31,631 nt of DNA from a virus: the IMG/VR virus record IMGVR_UViG_3300043436_003658, positions 1 to 31,631 of that record; one strand, 5' to 3'. Of the stretch, positions 31,178 to 31,631 are shown in pieces (position 1 is the stretch's first letter; each line of letters begins with the position of its first letter). The position numbers and the translations under genes were made by a program. Under the pieces are notes generated by a model that made no database searches, had not been told where the DNA came from, and saw only the letters and a program-made list of their open reading frames with translations.

Positions 31178-31389
31178 AGCCAGCGCAATTGTTTAGGGTC
31201 ACATTTTTCACCAGTGTCACCGTCATGAAACCTAGCCCATATTCCACCGTTTTTTACTGTAGAGATAAATCCAACCTCACAGTCCGGATGGTCTTCATCT
31301 AGTGCATGAGGTGGTACATATAATACAGGTGCACCTAAATGTTTAAATTCTACTTCTGTACCTTCAATAAATACATTACTTTTTTCCAT
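31174..31389 (-). CDS. Small SH3-like protein, 71 aa
   Basis: MEKSNVFIEGTEVEFKHLGA, then DCEVGFISTVKNGGIWARF, then GDTGEKCDPKQLRWL. The order 'f..G..V.......p..e.G.is.v...gi.arF......kcd...L' is a common small beta-barrel design in phage genes, also with a 'k-C-x-P-x-x-L' ending. No assigned function. It starts 4 bp after the HNH-like gene stop and is coupled to the SF2 helicase by ATGA. Confidence 0.65.
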   Translation of the reverse strand: MEKSNVFIEGTEVEFKHLGAPVLYVPPHALDEDHPDCEVGFISTVKNGGIWARFHDGDTGEKCDPKQLRWL

Positions 31390-31393
31390 GGTG

Positions 31394-31630
31394 TTATTTT
31401 AAATAACCAAGTTCTCTTGCTGTTTGTGGATTAGCATGCACCCATTGGTGACAAGTTCTGCATGTTGCAAACCAGGTGTCAACCTCTAAGTAATTAGTTC
31501 CTCTATATGCAGAGTGATGTATCTCAGTTGACTGAGATGTACATTGTGCTGAACCAATCTGACACATGCTGTGTTGTTCTAAATAGATCCGTCTTAACTT
31601 GGTATAAAGAGGATCTAATTTCTTTTTCTT
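31394..31630 (-). CDS. HNH endonuclease-like protein, C-terminal part (start outside window)
   Basis: The frame is open at the right edge, so the N terminus is missing; 78 residues are visible. HSMCQIGSAQCTSQSTEIHH contains C..(6)..C spacing and the HNH-type 'a-t-E-I-H-H' pair (EIHH). It is followed by YRGTNYLEVDTWFATCRTCH with a CxxC zinc pair, and QWVHANPQTARELGY. 'EIHH..gR...yl....w...Cr.CH..i...P..A...gy' is the usual form of small phage HNH-type nucleases (related to NinG-type and recombination endonucleases). It is likely the first gene or near the start of the visible minus-strand chain. Confidence 0.7.
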   Translation of the reverse strand, partial: KKKKLDPLYTKLRRIYLEQHSMCQIGSAQCTSQSTEIHHSAYRGTNYLEVDTWFATCRTCHQWVHANPQTARELGYLK

Positions 31631-31631
31631 T

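Noticed and set aside
1-31631. Search for tRNA genes, CRISPR-like repeats, insertion sequences, integrase and attachment sites
   Set aside because: No cloverleaf, spaced direct repeats, transposase or recombinase motifs were seen, and there is almost no intergenic space to hold them.

Overview
The window is a piece of a tailed double-stranded DNA phage (Caudoviricetes), most likely infecting a member of the Bacteroidota. This rests on several signs: strongly AT-rich DNA, dense head-to-tail small genes, almost no Shine-Dalgarno sequences (A-rich leaders instead), two copies of the TAnnTTTG promoter core placed just before start codons, and a ClpS-like protein that resembles Bacteroidota ClpS. 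The pairing of a giant-protein block with an oppositely oriented replication block recalls crAss-like phages. No terminase, capsid or portal gene lies in the window, so family assignment is not possible from it.

Layout. (1) Positions 1-7291, plus strand: the end of a large protein cut by the window edge, then a coupled 2009-residue protein with an HEFSH metallopeptidase-like motif; both are probably virion-associated. (2) From 7284 to the right edge, almost everything is on the minus strand and is read right to left as one tightly packed early/replication block. Many genes are joined by 4-bp ATGA stop/start overlaps. The two blocks converge and overlap by 8 bp at 7284-7291.

In transcription order (right to left), the minus block carries: an HNH nuclease-like gene (cut by the edge), a small SH3-like gene, an SF2 helicase, a ClpS-like adaptor, several small genes, a DnaA-domain-IV-like DNA-binding protein, an MPNWC-type protein and a possible NinB-like protein. 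Next come a uracil-DNA-glycosylase-shaped protein that has lost its catalytic residues, a DnaB-type helicase, a Sak4-like ATPase, an SSB with an acidic tail and a Toprim primase. After these are a MoxR AAA+ ATPase with its VWA/HExxH partner, a RecE/Cas4-type nuclease, a WGR-domain protein, a family-B DNA polymerase with proofreading, a DUF932-like protein, a Dda/RecD-like SF1 helicase, a spore-photoproduct-lyase-like radical SAM protein, a set of tiny genes including one single-pass membrane protein, and a MazG-like pyrophosphohydrolase. One small gene (27149-27463) runs on the plus strand inside this block; its start codon overlaps that of its divergent neighbour.

Regulation visible in the sequence: two good intrinsic terminators on the minus strand (after the SSB gene and after a 133-residue gene) end directly at the ATG of the next gene. 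They look like attenuators that set the dose between neighbours. A third stable hairpin without a U-tract precedes the SF1 helicase. There are no tRNA, rRNA, CRISPR, IS or integrase signals, and no gene-free stretch above about 100 bases.

The most unusual points are the ClpS-like adaptor, the glycosylase-like protein without an active site, the radical SAM enzyme, and a MoxR-VWA cassette with a short helical motif shared by four nearby small proteins.
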